Below are positions 15,566 through 22,803 of a DNA stretch of 64,000 bases, piece by piece. This stretch comes from Pseudomonadota bacterium (lineage in GTDB: Bacteria > Pseudomonadota > Gammaproteobacteria > Burkholderiales > Burkholderiaceae_C). A model generated the notes under the pieces. It saw only the letters and a list, made by a program, of their open reading frames with translations. It was not told the DNA's origin and made no database searches. The DNA is taken from the NCBI GenBank assembly GCA_020161775.1, contig JAIUOW010000003.1, forward strand, positions 62,001 through 126,000, read 5' to 3'. Made by a program: the position numbers and the translations under genes. Positions within the stretch are counted from its first letter, which is position 1; every line of letters starts with the position of its first letter.

Positions 15566-16756
15566 TCAACGGGCATTGCCACGTGTGTTTTCGCGCCAGG
15601 TGTACTTGAACGAGCAATGGAATTCCTGCTGCAGCAGGCCAGGCGCCGAGGCCGCCAACGACCCGGCGTCATTCCGGCAACTGCAAGCTTCCATGCCAAG
15701 CAGGTCGTCCGGGCCCTTGCTGAAGCGGGTTCTCATGGCCTGTGTCTCGGTCTGACACCATGTCTGTGCAAGTGCGGGTGTCAGTCTGGAGCTTTCCCAC
15801 ACCCAGGTTCGAACCTGGGGAACCCAGCCGTCCGCCGGTCGGGTAGCCGCTGACGCTAATTGGGAGGGCCGGTTCGACGCGGCACTGGCTTGCGCCAATA
15901 GCGGCGGCAACGAGGCGGACGGGGTACTGGCGGGCGGGCTGGCCAGGTTGCTACCACCGGCGGAAGGCGTGGGCGGCGCCGGCACGCGCGAGGCGCCTGC
16001 GCCTGCCTGTGCCAGCAATGGCGGCAGATTGCCAGCTGCTGCCGGGCGCCCCCCAGGCGATGAGGCCAGGGCTTGTTGCGACACGCTGCTGCCGTTGGCT
16101 GCTTTGGAGATGGCATAGGCCGCCGCCACACCCCCCACCACACCCACGAGGGTACGGAAAAACTCGGCGCTTTTCTCCCGCTCCTCGCGCAGCCACTGGG
16201 CAATGTAGGCCTGGTGATCACGGTCCAGCTTGGCCCAGTACGCCACTTCACGGGCAACGCCTTCCGGGGTGTCATTGCCCTGGTTGGTGTGGGCGCCCAG
16301 CGCCAGCAGCCGCTCGGTTTGCGCCTTCAGGAACGCGCCGCGGGCGGGTTCATTGTTCGACAGCGTGAACGCAATGGCCTTGATGACCTGATCCAGCGGC
16401 AGGCCGTAGTGCAGGTCGTTCAGACGGCAGTCCCTGTTGACTTCGGCGCCGTTCTTCAACAGCCAGTCAGTGGCCGCGACGGCCGAGGGCGAGGGATTGG
16501 TGACCATCAGGCAAAGCGGCGTGGACGACGCCAGATGGTCCAGCCGCAGGTAGGCGTTGGGCTGTACCTGCCCGGCCAGGATCTGCGCGGCCAGCGCGTC
16601 GGGCCGGCCCAAGTGGGCATCAAGGGCGGGCGTGGCGCCGGCAGAGCCCATCCAGAGGCCAGCCAATGCGACAGCCAGGCAGTGGGCGCGTGTGGTGGGC
16701 AAAGGCAGCAACGCTGATGCCCGGTACGGGAACAGACGCTTTCTCGGCTTTCGCAT
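15566..16756 (-). CDS. Exported ankyrin-like protein with low-complexity linker, unknown function
   Basis: A 396-residue protein. An N-terminal basic region and hydrophobic stretch (CLAVALAGLWMGSAGATP) form a signal peptide. Residues 60-165 hold ankyrin-like helices (TPLCLMVTNP, WLLKNGAEVNRD, LLALGAHTNQG). A hydrophobic segment TLVGVVGGVAAAYAISKA near 205-222 could span the membrane. Then comes a Ser/Ala/Pro-rich linker in which LPPLLAQA occurs twice. The C-terminal domain has WCQTE, MEACSCRND and FHCSF cysteines. I do not recognise the whole protein. It lies between the Sel1 protein gene and the TPP-controlled gene on the same strand. Confidence 0.7.
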   Translation of the reverse strand: MRKPRKRLFPYRASALLPLPTTRAHCLAVALAGLWMGSAGATPALDAHLGRPDALAAQILAGQVQPNAYLRLDHLASSTPLCLMVTNPSPSAVAATDWLLKNGAEVNRDCRLNDLHYGLPLDQVIKAIAFTLSNNEPARGAFLKAQTERLLALGAHTNQGNDTPEGVAREVAYWAKLDRDHQAYIAQWLREEREKSAEFFRTLVGVVGGVAAAYAISKAANGSSVSQQALASSPGGRPAAAGNLPPLLAQAGAGASRVPAPPTPSAGGSNLASPPASTPSASLPPLLAQASAASNRPSQLASAATRPADGWVPQVRTWVWESSRLTPALAQTWCQTETQAMRTRFSKGPDDLLGMEACSCRNDAGSLAASAPGLLQQEFHCSFKYTWRENTRGNAR

Positions 16757-16847
16757 GTTTGACTCCTGGCTGCCGATTTTAGGAAAACGAGCGGCTTGCC
16801 CGGCTCACCCATTCATGGGATGGCAGCCTGCGGCGCCCGGCCTTCGC

Positions 16848-17255
16848 TTACTTTCTGAACTTGCGCACCAGCTCCTGCACCGTCGGCCCGCCCGCCTGCA
16901 GCGAGCCCGACACCTTGATGATGCTCAGCGTGCGCTCGGAGCCCGACTCCAGCGTGGCCTGGTGCACGGCCTGCAGCAGCGGCCAGACCTTGTCCGCCGG
17001 GCCTTCAATGACCGTGCCCATGCCGTGCACCTCATGGCGCAGGCCCGACGCCTGGATGACGGCGATGGCGGCGTCCACATGCTTGTAACGGTCGCTGGCC
17101 GTGCCCGCGGGGCGGGGGATGACCTGGATCTCGGCAATCATGTGGTTGGCTGGCGCTGGTTGTGCCCCGGCGGCGGCGCAGGCCAGCAGCGGCAGCGCCA
17201 GCAACGCAAGCCGAAGGCGGTGTGAAATGGAAATCATTGAATGGGTCATGTGCAT
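16848..17255 (-). CDS. Exported thiamine-binding protein of the MTH1187/YkoF-like family
   Basis: A 135-residue protein. An N-terminal signal sequence (LRLALLALPLLACAAAGAQ; Cys26 might allow lipidation) precedes one full MTH1187-type domain: MIAEIQVIPRP, HVDAAIAVIQASGL, HGMGTVIEGPADKVWPLL, LSIIKVSG and TVQELVRKFRK. Family members bind thiamine or its pyrimidine part and are usually cytoplasmic, so an exported copy is notable. A TPP riboswitch lies 88 bases upstream on the same strand, directly tying expression to thiamine status. A role in capturing thiamine or pyrimidine in the periplasm is inferred. Confidence 0.85.
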   Translation of the reverse strand: MHMTHSMISISHRLRLALLALPLLACAAAGAQPAPANHMIAEIQVIPRPAGTASDRYKHVDAAIAVIQASGLRHEVHGMGTVIEGPADKVWPLLQAVHQATLESGSERTLSIIKVSGSLQAGGPTVQELVRKFRK

Positions 17256-17342
17256 CTTTCTTTCAGCAAAGATGCAGGATCAGCGGGCGCTCCGGGCCGC
17301 CATGCCGGTGCGAGAAGAGGGCGCCGGCGGGCCTGTGGAACG

Positions 17343-17427
17343 TGCTTCCCTGCGCGAGGATTACCTCAATCAGGTTCAAAGGGACTCTCTCAGCCAGCGC
17401 GCCTTGCGGTTGCGCCAACACCCCTAG
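17343..17427 (-). promoter_or_regulatory. TPP riboswitch (THI element)
   Basis: Read on the minus strand this stretch has all the conserved THI-box blocks in order: AGGGGTG, then a variable stem, CTGAGAGAGTCCCTTTGAAC, CTGATTGAGGTAATCCT, and GCGCAGGGAAGC. These correspond to the pyrimidine-sensing and pyrophosphate-sensing helices. The element ends 88 bases before the exported thiamine-binding protein gene. The intervening GC-rich leader probably forms the expression platform, by terminator or by blocking translation. It reads away from the Fic gene at 17544, so it does not control that gene. Confidence 0.93.
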
Positions 17428-17511
17428 CGGTTTGCCTTGCTGGCGGCGCGGGGCTGCTGCAAGGTGAGCGGGATTGTAGCGGGGCGACTGTGCGGTGAGT
17501 CGATTGGCTTC

Positions 17512-17532
17512 TATAATCGCCTCAAATTTGAG
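17512..17532 (+). promoter_or_regulatory. Fic promoter -10 box and palindromic operator
   Basis: TATAAT (17512-17517) is a perfect -10 hexamer. It is followed 3 bases later by the perfect 12-base palindrome CTCAAATTTGAG (17521-17532), which would overlap the transcript start and lies 11 bases before the Fic ATG. A good -35 box is not evident. The layout suggests repression by a factor bound at the start site. Confidence 0.5.
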
Positions 17533-17543
17533 TCGAATAATCC

Positions 17544-18668
17544 ATGCAATCGCCTCACCTTCTCTGGCAACACCCGGGCTGGCCCGGCATGCACTACGAC
17601 GCGGCCCGCATCGGCGAGGCGCTTGCGCGTGCCAAGCGCGCCCAAGGTGTCGTGGAGGGCAAGTTGTCGGCGCTGGGCTTTGGGGAACGGCAGGCCCTGG
17701 CCGCCGAAGCCTGGGCGCAAGAGGCCATGGCCACTTCCGCCATCGAGGGCGAACACCTCGACTTGCTGGCGGTGCGTTCGTCGGTTGCCCGCCGGTTGGG
17801 CGTTGAAATCCCCAAGGGGCCGGTCGCGGCCCGGCATGTGGACGGCTTGCTGGACATCATGGATGACGCTGTACGCCATGCCGGCAAGCCGCTTACCCAA
17901 GAGCGGCTGTATGGCTGGCAGGCGGCGCTGTTCCCCACTGGTTATTCCGGCATGCGCGCCATCCTGGTCGGCCGGTACCGTACCAACGCCATGCAGATCG
18001 TGAGCGGCCCGCACGGACACGAGACGGTGCACTACGAAGCGCCCGATGCCGGCGCGGTGCCGGGTGAGATGGCCAATTTTCTGGCCTGGTTCAATGCCGA
18101 GCGCGGAGAAGACCCGTTGCTCAAAGCCGCGCTGGCCCATCTGTGGTTTGAAACTATTCACCCGTTCGACGACGGCAATGGCCGCGTGGGCCGCAACATC
18201 GTGGACCTGTGCCTGGCACGCGAGGCGGGGGAGTCGAGCAGGTTGGTTTGCATCTCCCAGCAGCTGCTGCAGGAACGCGACGCTTACTACGACGCTTTAG
18301 GCGATGCACAGCACGGCAATCTGGAAATCACCGCGTGGCTCATGTGGTTCATCGAACAGGTGCGCCTGGCCTGGGAGCGCGCGGCCAGCGTCGTTGACGC
18401 ATCGCTTGAAAAGGCCCGTTTCTGGTCCGTCCATGGCGCGGTTGACCTGACCCCGCGGCAGCGCAAGGCGATCAACAGCCTGCTCGACCATGGGCCTGGC
18501 GGGTTCGAGGGCGGGCTGAACACCCGCAAGTACGTGGGCATCACCGGCGCATCACGCGCCACGGCTTCGCGTGAGCTGATGGAGTTGGCCGCATTGGGCC
18601 TGCTGGCGCAGGCTGGCGCCGGGCGGGCGGTGCGCTACTACATCAATCTGCCGGGGTGGCAGGGCTGA
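17544..18668 (+). CDS. Fic family AMP-transferase-like protein (class II)
   Basis: A 374-residue Fic protein. The catalytic motif HPFDDGNGRVGR begins at His206 and has all residues needed for nucleotide transfer. An N-terminal DUF4172-like helix carries TSAIEG (residues 64-69), the (S/T)xxxE(G/N) inhibitory motif whose Glu blocks ATP gamma-phosphate; this places it in self-inhibited class II. The C-terminal part (DLTPRQRKAINSLL, then KYVGITGASRATASRELMEL) is a winged helix typical of this group. Such proteins AMPylate or deAMPylate target proteins. The target is unknown. The C-terminal winged helix could bind the palindrome in its own promoter. Confidence 0.92.
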   Translation: MQSPHLLWQHPGWPGMHYDAARIGEALARAKRAQGVVEGKLSALGFGERQALAAEAWAQEAMATSAIEGEHLDLLAVRSSVARRLGVEIPKGPVAARHVDGLLDIMDDAVRHAGKPLTQERLYGWQAALFPTGYSGMRAILVGRYRTNAMQIVSGPHGHETVHYEAPDAGAVPGEMANFLAWFNAERGEDPLLKAALAHLWFETIHPFDDGNGRVGRNIVDLCLAREAGESSRLVCISQQLLQERDAYYDALGDAQHGNLEITAWLMWFIEQVRLAWERAASVVDASLEKARFWSVHGAVDLTPRQRKAINSLLDHGPGGFEGGLNTRKYVGITGASRATASRELMELAALGLLAQAGAGRAVRYYINLPGWQG

Positions 18669-18678
18669 ATGTCCTGCA

Positions 18679-18840
18679 TCACCCACCCCCCGGCGGCACC
18701 CTGAAGTTCTCCATGATGTGCGCCTCGGCGCGCAGCAGGGCGGCGTGCAGCCGCTGCATCCATGCCTGCATGTGGTCGCGCCACGTCTGCGTTGCGGCGG
18801 GTTGCCCGGGGCTGGCCTTGGTGTTCGTGGGGTCTGTCAT
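18679..18840 (-). CDS. Small hypothetical protein, 53 residues
   Basis: A short reading frame begins MTDPTNTKASPGQPAATQTW and ends VPPGGG. The middle (DHMQAWMQRLHAALLRAEAHIMENF) could be an amphipathic helix. Composition is more protein-like than the overlapping frame at 18638-18871. The start ATG is 74 bases from the divergent LysR gene and the stop is 10 bases past the convergent Fic stop. I do not recognise it. It fills what would otherwise be a gap of 245 bases. Confidence 0.45.
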   Translation of the reverse strand: MTDPTNTKASPGQPAATQTWRDHMQAWMQRLHAALLRAEAHIMENFRVPPGGG

Positions 18841-18877
18841 CAGGCCGCCATGCTCCCGCCTGCACTACCATCTGTAA

Positions 18878-18890
18878 AGTTGAATTAACT
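18878..18890. promoter_or_regulatory. Candidate LysR site upstream of the 18914 regulator
   Basis: AGTT-GAATT-AACT is a perfect inverted repeat 23 bases upstream of the LysR start, in the divergent gap with the small hypothetical gene. The short arms make this a modest call. Confidence 0.4.
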
Positions 18891-18913
18891 AAACCTCAGA
18901 GTCAGGAAAGCTG

Positions 18914-19837
18914 ATGCGTAACCTCAACCTGGACCAGCTGCAGACGCTGATTGCCATTGCCGACCTGGGCACGTTTGCCGCCGCTGCGCAGGCGCTGCAC
19001 CTGTCGCCGCCCGCGATCAGCCTGCACATCAAGGAGCTGGAGTCGCGCATGAACGAGGTGCTGCTGGTGCGCGGGCGGCGGCGCGCCGAGCTGACGCACG
19101 CGGGCAGCATCCTGGTGCAGGAGGGGCGCAAGCTGCTGGCCGCCAGCGACGACCTGATCGAGCTGGTGCGCCGCCGCGCGGCGGGGCATGAGGGCATCGT
19201 GCGCATCGGCGTGTCGGCCGGTGTCAGCACGCGCCTCTTGCCGCTGATCCTGGAATCACTCACGCGCAAGCACCCGGGCATCGAGGCGAAGCTGGAGGCC
19301 GAGGGCACCGCATCCGCCATGCTGCGGCTGAAGGCGGGCACGCTGGACATTGCCATCGTGGCGCAGCCGCAGGACGTGGTGGACGGCATCCAGCTCACGC
19401 CCTGGCGCAACGACCCCATCGTGGTGCTGCTGCCCGCCGCGTGGAAGCCGCCCAAGCGGGTGACGCCCGGGTGGCTGGCCGGGCGGCGCTGGGCGTCGTT
19501 TGCGCCGGCCACGCAGATGCACGGCCTGATCGCAGGCTGGTTTGGCCGGGCGGGCCATAACCCCCGCCCCTTCCTGACCATGAGCTACCCCGGCGCATTG
19601 AAGAGCCTGGCCGCCGCCAGCCAGAGCGCGGCCTTCCTGCCGCTGGAAGAGGTGGAAGACCAGCTGCAGTCACCCGACGTATTGGTGCGCCATCTGCAGC
19701 CCACGCTGATGCGACCCATGGTGGTCGCCCACCGCGCCGGGCCCGCAGCCAACAAGGCGGTGGCCAACGTGCTGAAGGTGCTGGCGGGCTTTGCGGCCAA
19801 GGGCAACGTGCGGACCGCCAGGCCCGCTAGAACCTGA
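18914..19837 (+). CDS. LysR-family transcriptional regulator
   Basis: A 307-residue LysR regulator. The helix-turn-helix is NLDQLQTLIAIADLGTFAAAAQAL then SPPAISLHIKELESRM. The effector domain follows (VRIGVSAGVSTRLLPLIL, LDIAIVAQPQDVVDGI). ATG 18914 follows AGGAAAG. It overlaps the convergent glutathione transferase gene by 11 bases at the 3' ends. The only divergent neighbour is the small hypothetical gene at 18679, so its target is unclear; remote regulation is possible. Confidence 0.88.
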   Translation: MRNLNLDQLQTLIAIADLGTFAAAAQALHLSPPAISLHIKELESRMNEVLLVRGRRRAELTHAGSILVQEGRKLLAASDDLIELVRRRAAGHEGIVRIGVSAGVSTRLLPLILESLTRKHPGIEAKLEAEGTASAMLRLKAGTLDIAIVAQPQDVVDGIQLTPWRNDPIVVLLPAAWKPPKRVTPGWLAGRRWASFAPATQMHGLIAGWFGRAGHNPRPFLTMSYPGALKSLAAASQSAAFLPLEEVEDQLQSPDVLVRHLQPTLMRPMVVAHRAGPAANKAVANVLKVLAGFAAKGNVRTARPART

Positions 19838-20453
19838 GGCGCACACCTGCGGGCAGCTTCTTCAAGCAGGCCTCAAACCGCTCGTGATCCAGCCATCGCT
19901 GCAGCCACAGCCGTGTGGCGGGCAGCGGCTGCACGTCAAACCACGCAACGTCTACCGCGCGAAACTGCCGCACAAACGGAAAGATCGCCAGATCGGCGGC
20001 GCAGGGCTGACCGTCGCCCAGCCAGGGCTGCGCGGCCAGCCGCTGTTCCAGCGCGTGCAGCAGCCCGCGCGCGGCCTGGTCGCGCGGCACAGCGGCGTCG
20101 GCCTCACCATGCCGCTCGGGGTACTTGTAGCGGTCCAGCTGCTGCTTGAAGGCACCGTCATTCAGGGTTACCAGGGCCAGGTTGTCCGGCGTCTGCGCGC
20201 GCTGCCAGCAGCCATCCGCGTCGCGCCCCTCAAAAGCCCAGCGCATGATGTGCAGGCTCTCGTCGATCACCCTGCCATTGGCCAGCACCAGCACGGGCAC
20301 AGTGCCCTTGGGTGAATACGCCAGCATGGCAGCAGGCTTGTCCCTCAGGCTGATCTCGAACGCATCGAATTCAATCCCAGCCACCAGCAAAGCCATGCGC
20401 GCCCGCATGGCATACGGGCAGCGGCGGTAGTTGTAGAGAAGGGGAAGGGGCAT
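19827..20453 (-). CDS. Glutathione S-transferase family protein
   Basis: A 208-residue protein with an N-terminal thioredoxin-fold domain (PLLYNYRRCPYAMRARMALLVAG, with the CPYAMR redox motif; SPKGTVPVLVL and DESLHIMRW for glutathione binding). An all-helical C-terminal domain follows (WLGDGQPCAADLAIFPFVRQF). The CPYxxR motif suggests a Cys-type glutaredoxin-like GST. ATG 20453 is preferred to the longer frame from 20543, which would overlap xdhB. It lies 37 bases after xdhB on the same strand and is probably co-transcribed with xdhAB. Confidence 0.87.
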   Translation of the reverse strand: MPLPLLYNYRRCPYAMRARMALLVAGIEFDAFEISLRDKPAAMLAYSPKGTVPVLVLANGRVIDESLHIMRWAFEGRDADGCWQRAQTPDNLALVTLNDGAFKQQLDRYKYPERHGEADAAVPRDQAARGLLHALEQRLAAQPWLGDGQPCAADLAIFPFVRQFRAVDVAWFDVQPLPATRLWLQRWLDHERFEACLKKLPAGVRLRF

Positions 20454-20490
20454 GAGCTGGTTGGTGCCGACTACCAACAGACTGCTGCGC

Positions 20491-22803
20491 TCACCGCCCG
20501 GACCCACACGCTTTAAAAACTTCCTCTCCCGTGCCCGGTGCATTCATCTGCACCGGCTGCCCTTTCGCCGCCCCCGCTCCCACGGCCTCCCGCAGCGCCT
20601 CCCACACACTCACCGCCAGCATGAACGGCGGCTCGCCCACGGCCTTGCTGCCGCCGACGTTGTCTTCACGGTTGGCTTCGTGCCACAGGGCGACCTTGAA
20701 GTGTTCGGGCACGTCGCCCGTGGCAGGGATCTTGTAGGTGCTGGGGGCGTGGGTGGCCAGGTAGCCCTTGTCGTTCCACACCAGCTGCTCGGTGGTCAGC
20801 CAGCCCATGCCCTGCACAAAGCCGCCTTCGATCTGGCCGATGTCGATGGCCGGGTTCAGGCTGGTGCCCACGTCATGCAATATGTCCACGGCCAGCACGC
20901 GGCTTTCACCCGTCAGCGTGTCGATGGCCACCTCGGTGCAGGCGGCGCCGTAGGCGAAGTAATAGAACGGCCGGCCGGTCAGCGTGGTTTTGTCGTAGTG
21001 GATTTTGGGTGTGCGGTAAAACCCGTCGCTCCACAGCTGGATGCGGTTGGCATAGGCCATGCCCACCACCTGGTCAAAGCTGCGCGTGGCTTTGGGCGTG
21101 ATGACCTGGCCGCCCCTGAAGCTCACCGCGCCCGCGCCGCAGCTGTCCAGCCCGCTCACGAATGCCGCCAGGTTGTCGCGCACGGTGCGCGCTGCAAACT
21201 GCGCGGCGCGGCCGTTCAGGTCGGTGCCGCTGCTGGCCGCCGTGGCCGATGCGTTGGGCACCTTGCTGGTGTCTGCCGCGGTGCAGCGCACGCGCTCGAA
21301 CGGCACGCCCAGTTCGTCGGCCACGATCTGCGCCACCTTGGTGTTCAGGCCCTGGCCCATCTCAGTGCCGCCGTGGTTCACCTGCACGCTGCCGTCGGTG
21401 TACACATGCACCAGCGCACCCGCTTGGTTGAACAGCGTGGCGGTAAAGCTGATGCCAAACTTCACCGGCGTGAGGGCGATGCCGCGCCGGATGACGGGGC
21501 TGGTCTGGTTCCACCTGGCAATCGCTTCGCGCCGCGCGCGGTAGCCCGATGTGTCGGCCAGCTGGGTGATGAGCGGCTGAAGGATGTTGTCTTCCACCTT
21601 CATCTGGTAGTGCGTCACGTTCCGCTCGTCCACGCCATACAGGTTGCGCAGGCGCACGTCCAGCGGGTCCAGGCCCAGCGTGCGCGCGATGTCGCCCATG
21701 ATGGCTTCGATGACGATCACGCCCTGCGGCCCGCCAAAGCCGCGAAAGGCCGTGTGGCTTTGCACATTGGTCTTGCAGCGGAACGACTTGATTTCCACGT
21801 CGCTCAGGTAATAGGCGTTGTCGGCATGGAAGACCGCGCGGTCGGCCACCGGGCCCGACAGGTCGGCGGAGAAGCCGCAGTTGGCCAGCATGGTCAGCTG
21901 CAGCGCGGTGACCAGGCCGGTATCGTCAAACCCCACGGTGTAGTCATAGGCAAACGGGTGGCGCTTGCCGGTGATCATGAAGTCGTCGTCGCGGTCCAGC
22001 CGCAGCTTGACCGGGCGCTTGAGTTTGTTCGCGGCCAGCGCGGCCCATACGGCCAGGTGGCCGGCCTGCGTTTCCTTGCCGCCAAAGCCGCCGCCCATGC
22101 GCCGGCATTCCACCGTCACGGCGTTGTTGCTGATGTGCAGCGCGTGCGCCACCCAGTGCTGTATTTCGCCGGGGTGTTGCGTGCTGCTGTAGATCCACCA
22201 CTGGCCCTGCTCCAGCGGCAGGGCATAGGCGATCTGGCCTTCCAGATAGAAGTGCTCCTGCCCGCCGACCTCCAACTGACCGGTCAGTGTGTGGGGCGCT
22301 TTTTTCATCGCGGCTTCGGGTTGGCCGCGGCGCACCGTCACGGGTGGCAGCACATAGTTTTGCGCCGCATGGGCTTCGCGCGGCGTCAGCACCGCGGGCA
22401 GGGGATCAATGGCGAGCTTGACCTTGCGCGCGGCGCGGCGCGCCTGCATCACGGTGTCGGCCACGATCACCCCCACCACCTGGCCGATGTGCTGCACCGT
22501 GTCCTGCGCAAAGATGGGCTCGTCATGGCCGAAGGCGGCCAGGATGGGGTCGCCGGGGATGTCGCCCGCCAGCACGATGCCGCGCACGCCGGGCATGGCC
22601 AGGGCCATGGTGGCGTCGACCCCGCGCAGGCGGCCATGGGCCACGGTGCTCATGATGGGCGCGGCATGCAGCGTGCCTTTGACTTCCGGTATGTCGTCCA
22701 CATACGGCGCGGCGCCGGCCACCTGGGCGCGCGCGCTTTCGTGCGCGCGCGACACGCCGCTGGCGGGCGCGATGGGGGTGAGGAATTTCTCAGGCGCGTT
22801 CAT
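20491..22803 (-). CDS. xdhB: Xanthine dehydrogenase, molybdenum-binding subunit
   Basis: A 770-residue large subunit that oxidises hypoxanthine and xanthine to urate. Molybdopterin-binding segments are visible: GGGFGGKETQ, RGFGGPQG, NHGGTEMGQGLNTK and QIEGGFVQGMGW. The catalytic Glu is in SKAVGEPPFML near the C-terminus. The frame is open from 23112, but ATG 22803 overlaps the xdhA stop by 4 bases (ATGA) and gives the expected N-terminus MNAPEKFL. It needs XdhC (at 2643) for cofactor insertion. Confidence 0.95.
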   Translation of the reverse strand: MNAPEKFLTPIAPASGVSRAHESARAQVAGAAPYVDDIPEVKGTLHAAPIMSTVAHGRLRGVDATMALAMPGVRGIVLAGDIPGDPILAAFGHDEPIFAQDTVQHIGQVVGVIVADTVMQARRAARKVKLAIDPLPAVLTPREAHAAQNYVLPPVTVRRGQPEAAMKKAPHTLTGQLEVGGQEHFYLEGQIAYALPLEQGQWWIYSSTQHPGEIQHWVAHALHISNNAVTVECRRMGGGFGGKETQAGHLAVWAALAANKLKRPVKLRLDRDDDFMITGKRHPFAYDYTVGFDDTGLVTALQLTMLANCGFSADLSGPVADRAVFHADNAYYLSDVEIKSFRCKTNVQSHTAFRGFGGPQGVIVIEAIMGDIARTLGLDPLDVRLRNLYGVDERNVTHYQMKVEDNILQPLITQLADTSGYRARREAIARWNQTSPVIRRGIALTPVKFGISFTATLFNQAGALVHVYTDGSVQVNHGGTEMGQGLNTKVAQIVADELGVPFERVRCTAADTSKVPNASATAASSGTDLNGRAAQFAARTVRDNLAAFVSGLDSCGAGAVSFRGGQVITPKATRSFDQVVGMAYANRIQLWSDGFYRTPKIHYDKTTLTGRPFYYFAYGAACTEVAIDTLTGESRVLAVDILHDVGTSLNPAIDIGQIEGGFVQGMGWLTTEQLVWNDKGYLATHAPSTYKIPATGDVPEHFKVALWHEANREDNVGGSKAVGEPPFMLAVSVWEALREAVGAGAAKGQPVQMNAPGTGEEVFKACGSGR

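Noticed and set aside
17343..17427. TPP riboswitch regulating the Fic gene
   Set aside because: The conserved blocks read on the minus strand, away from Fic.
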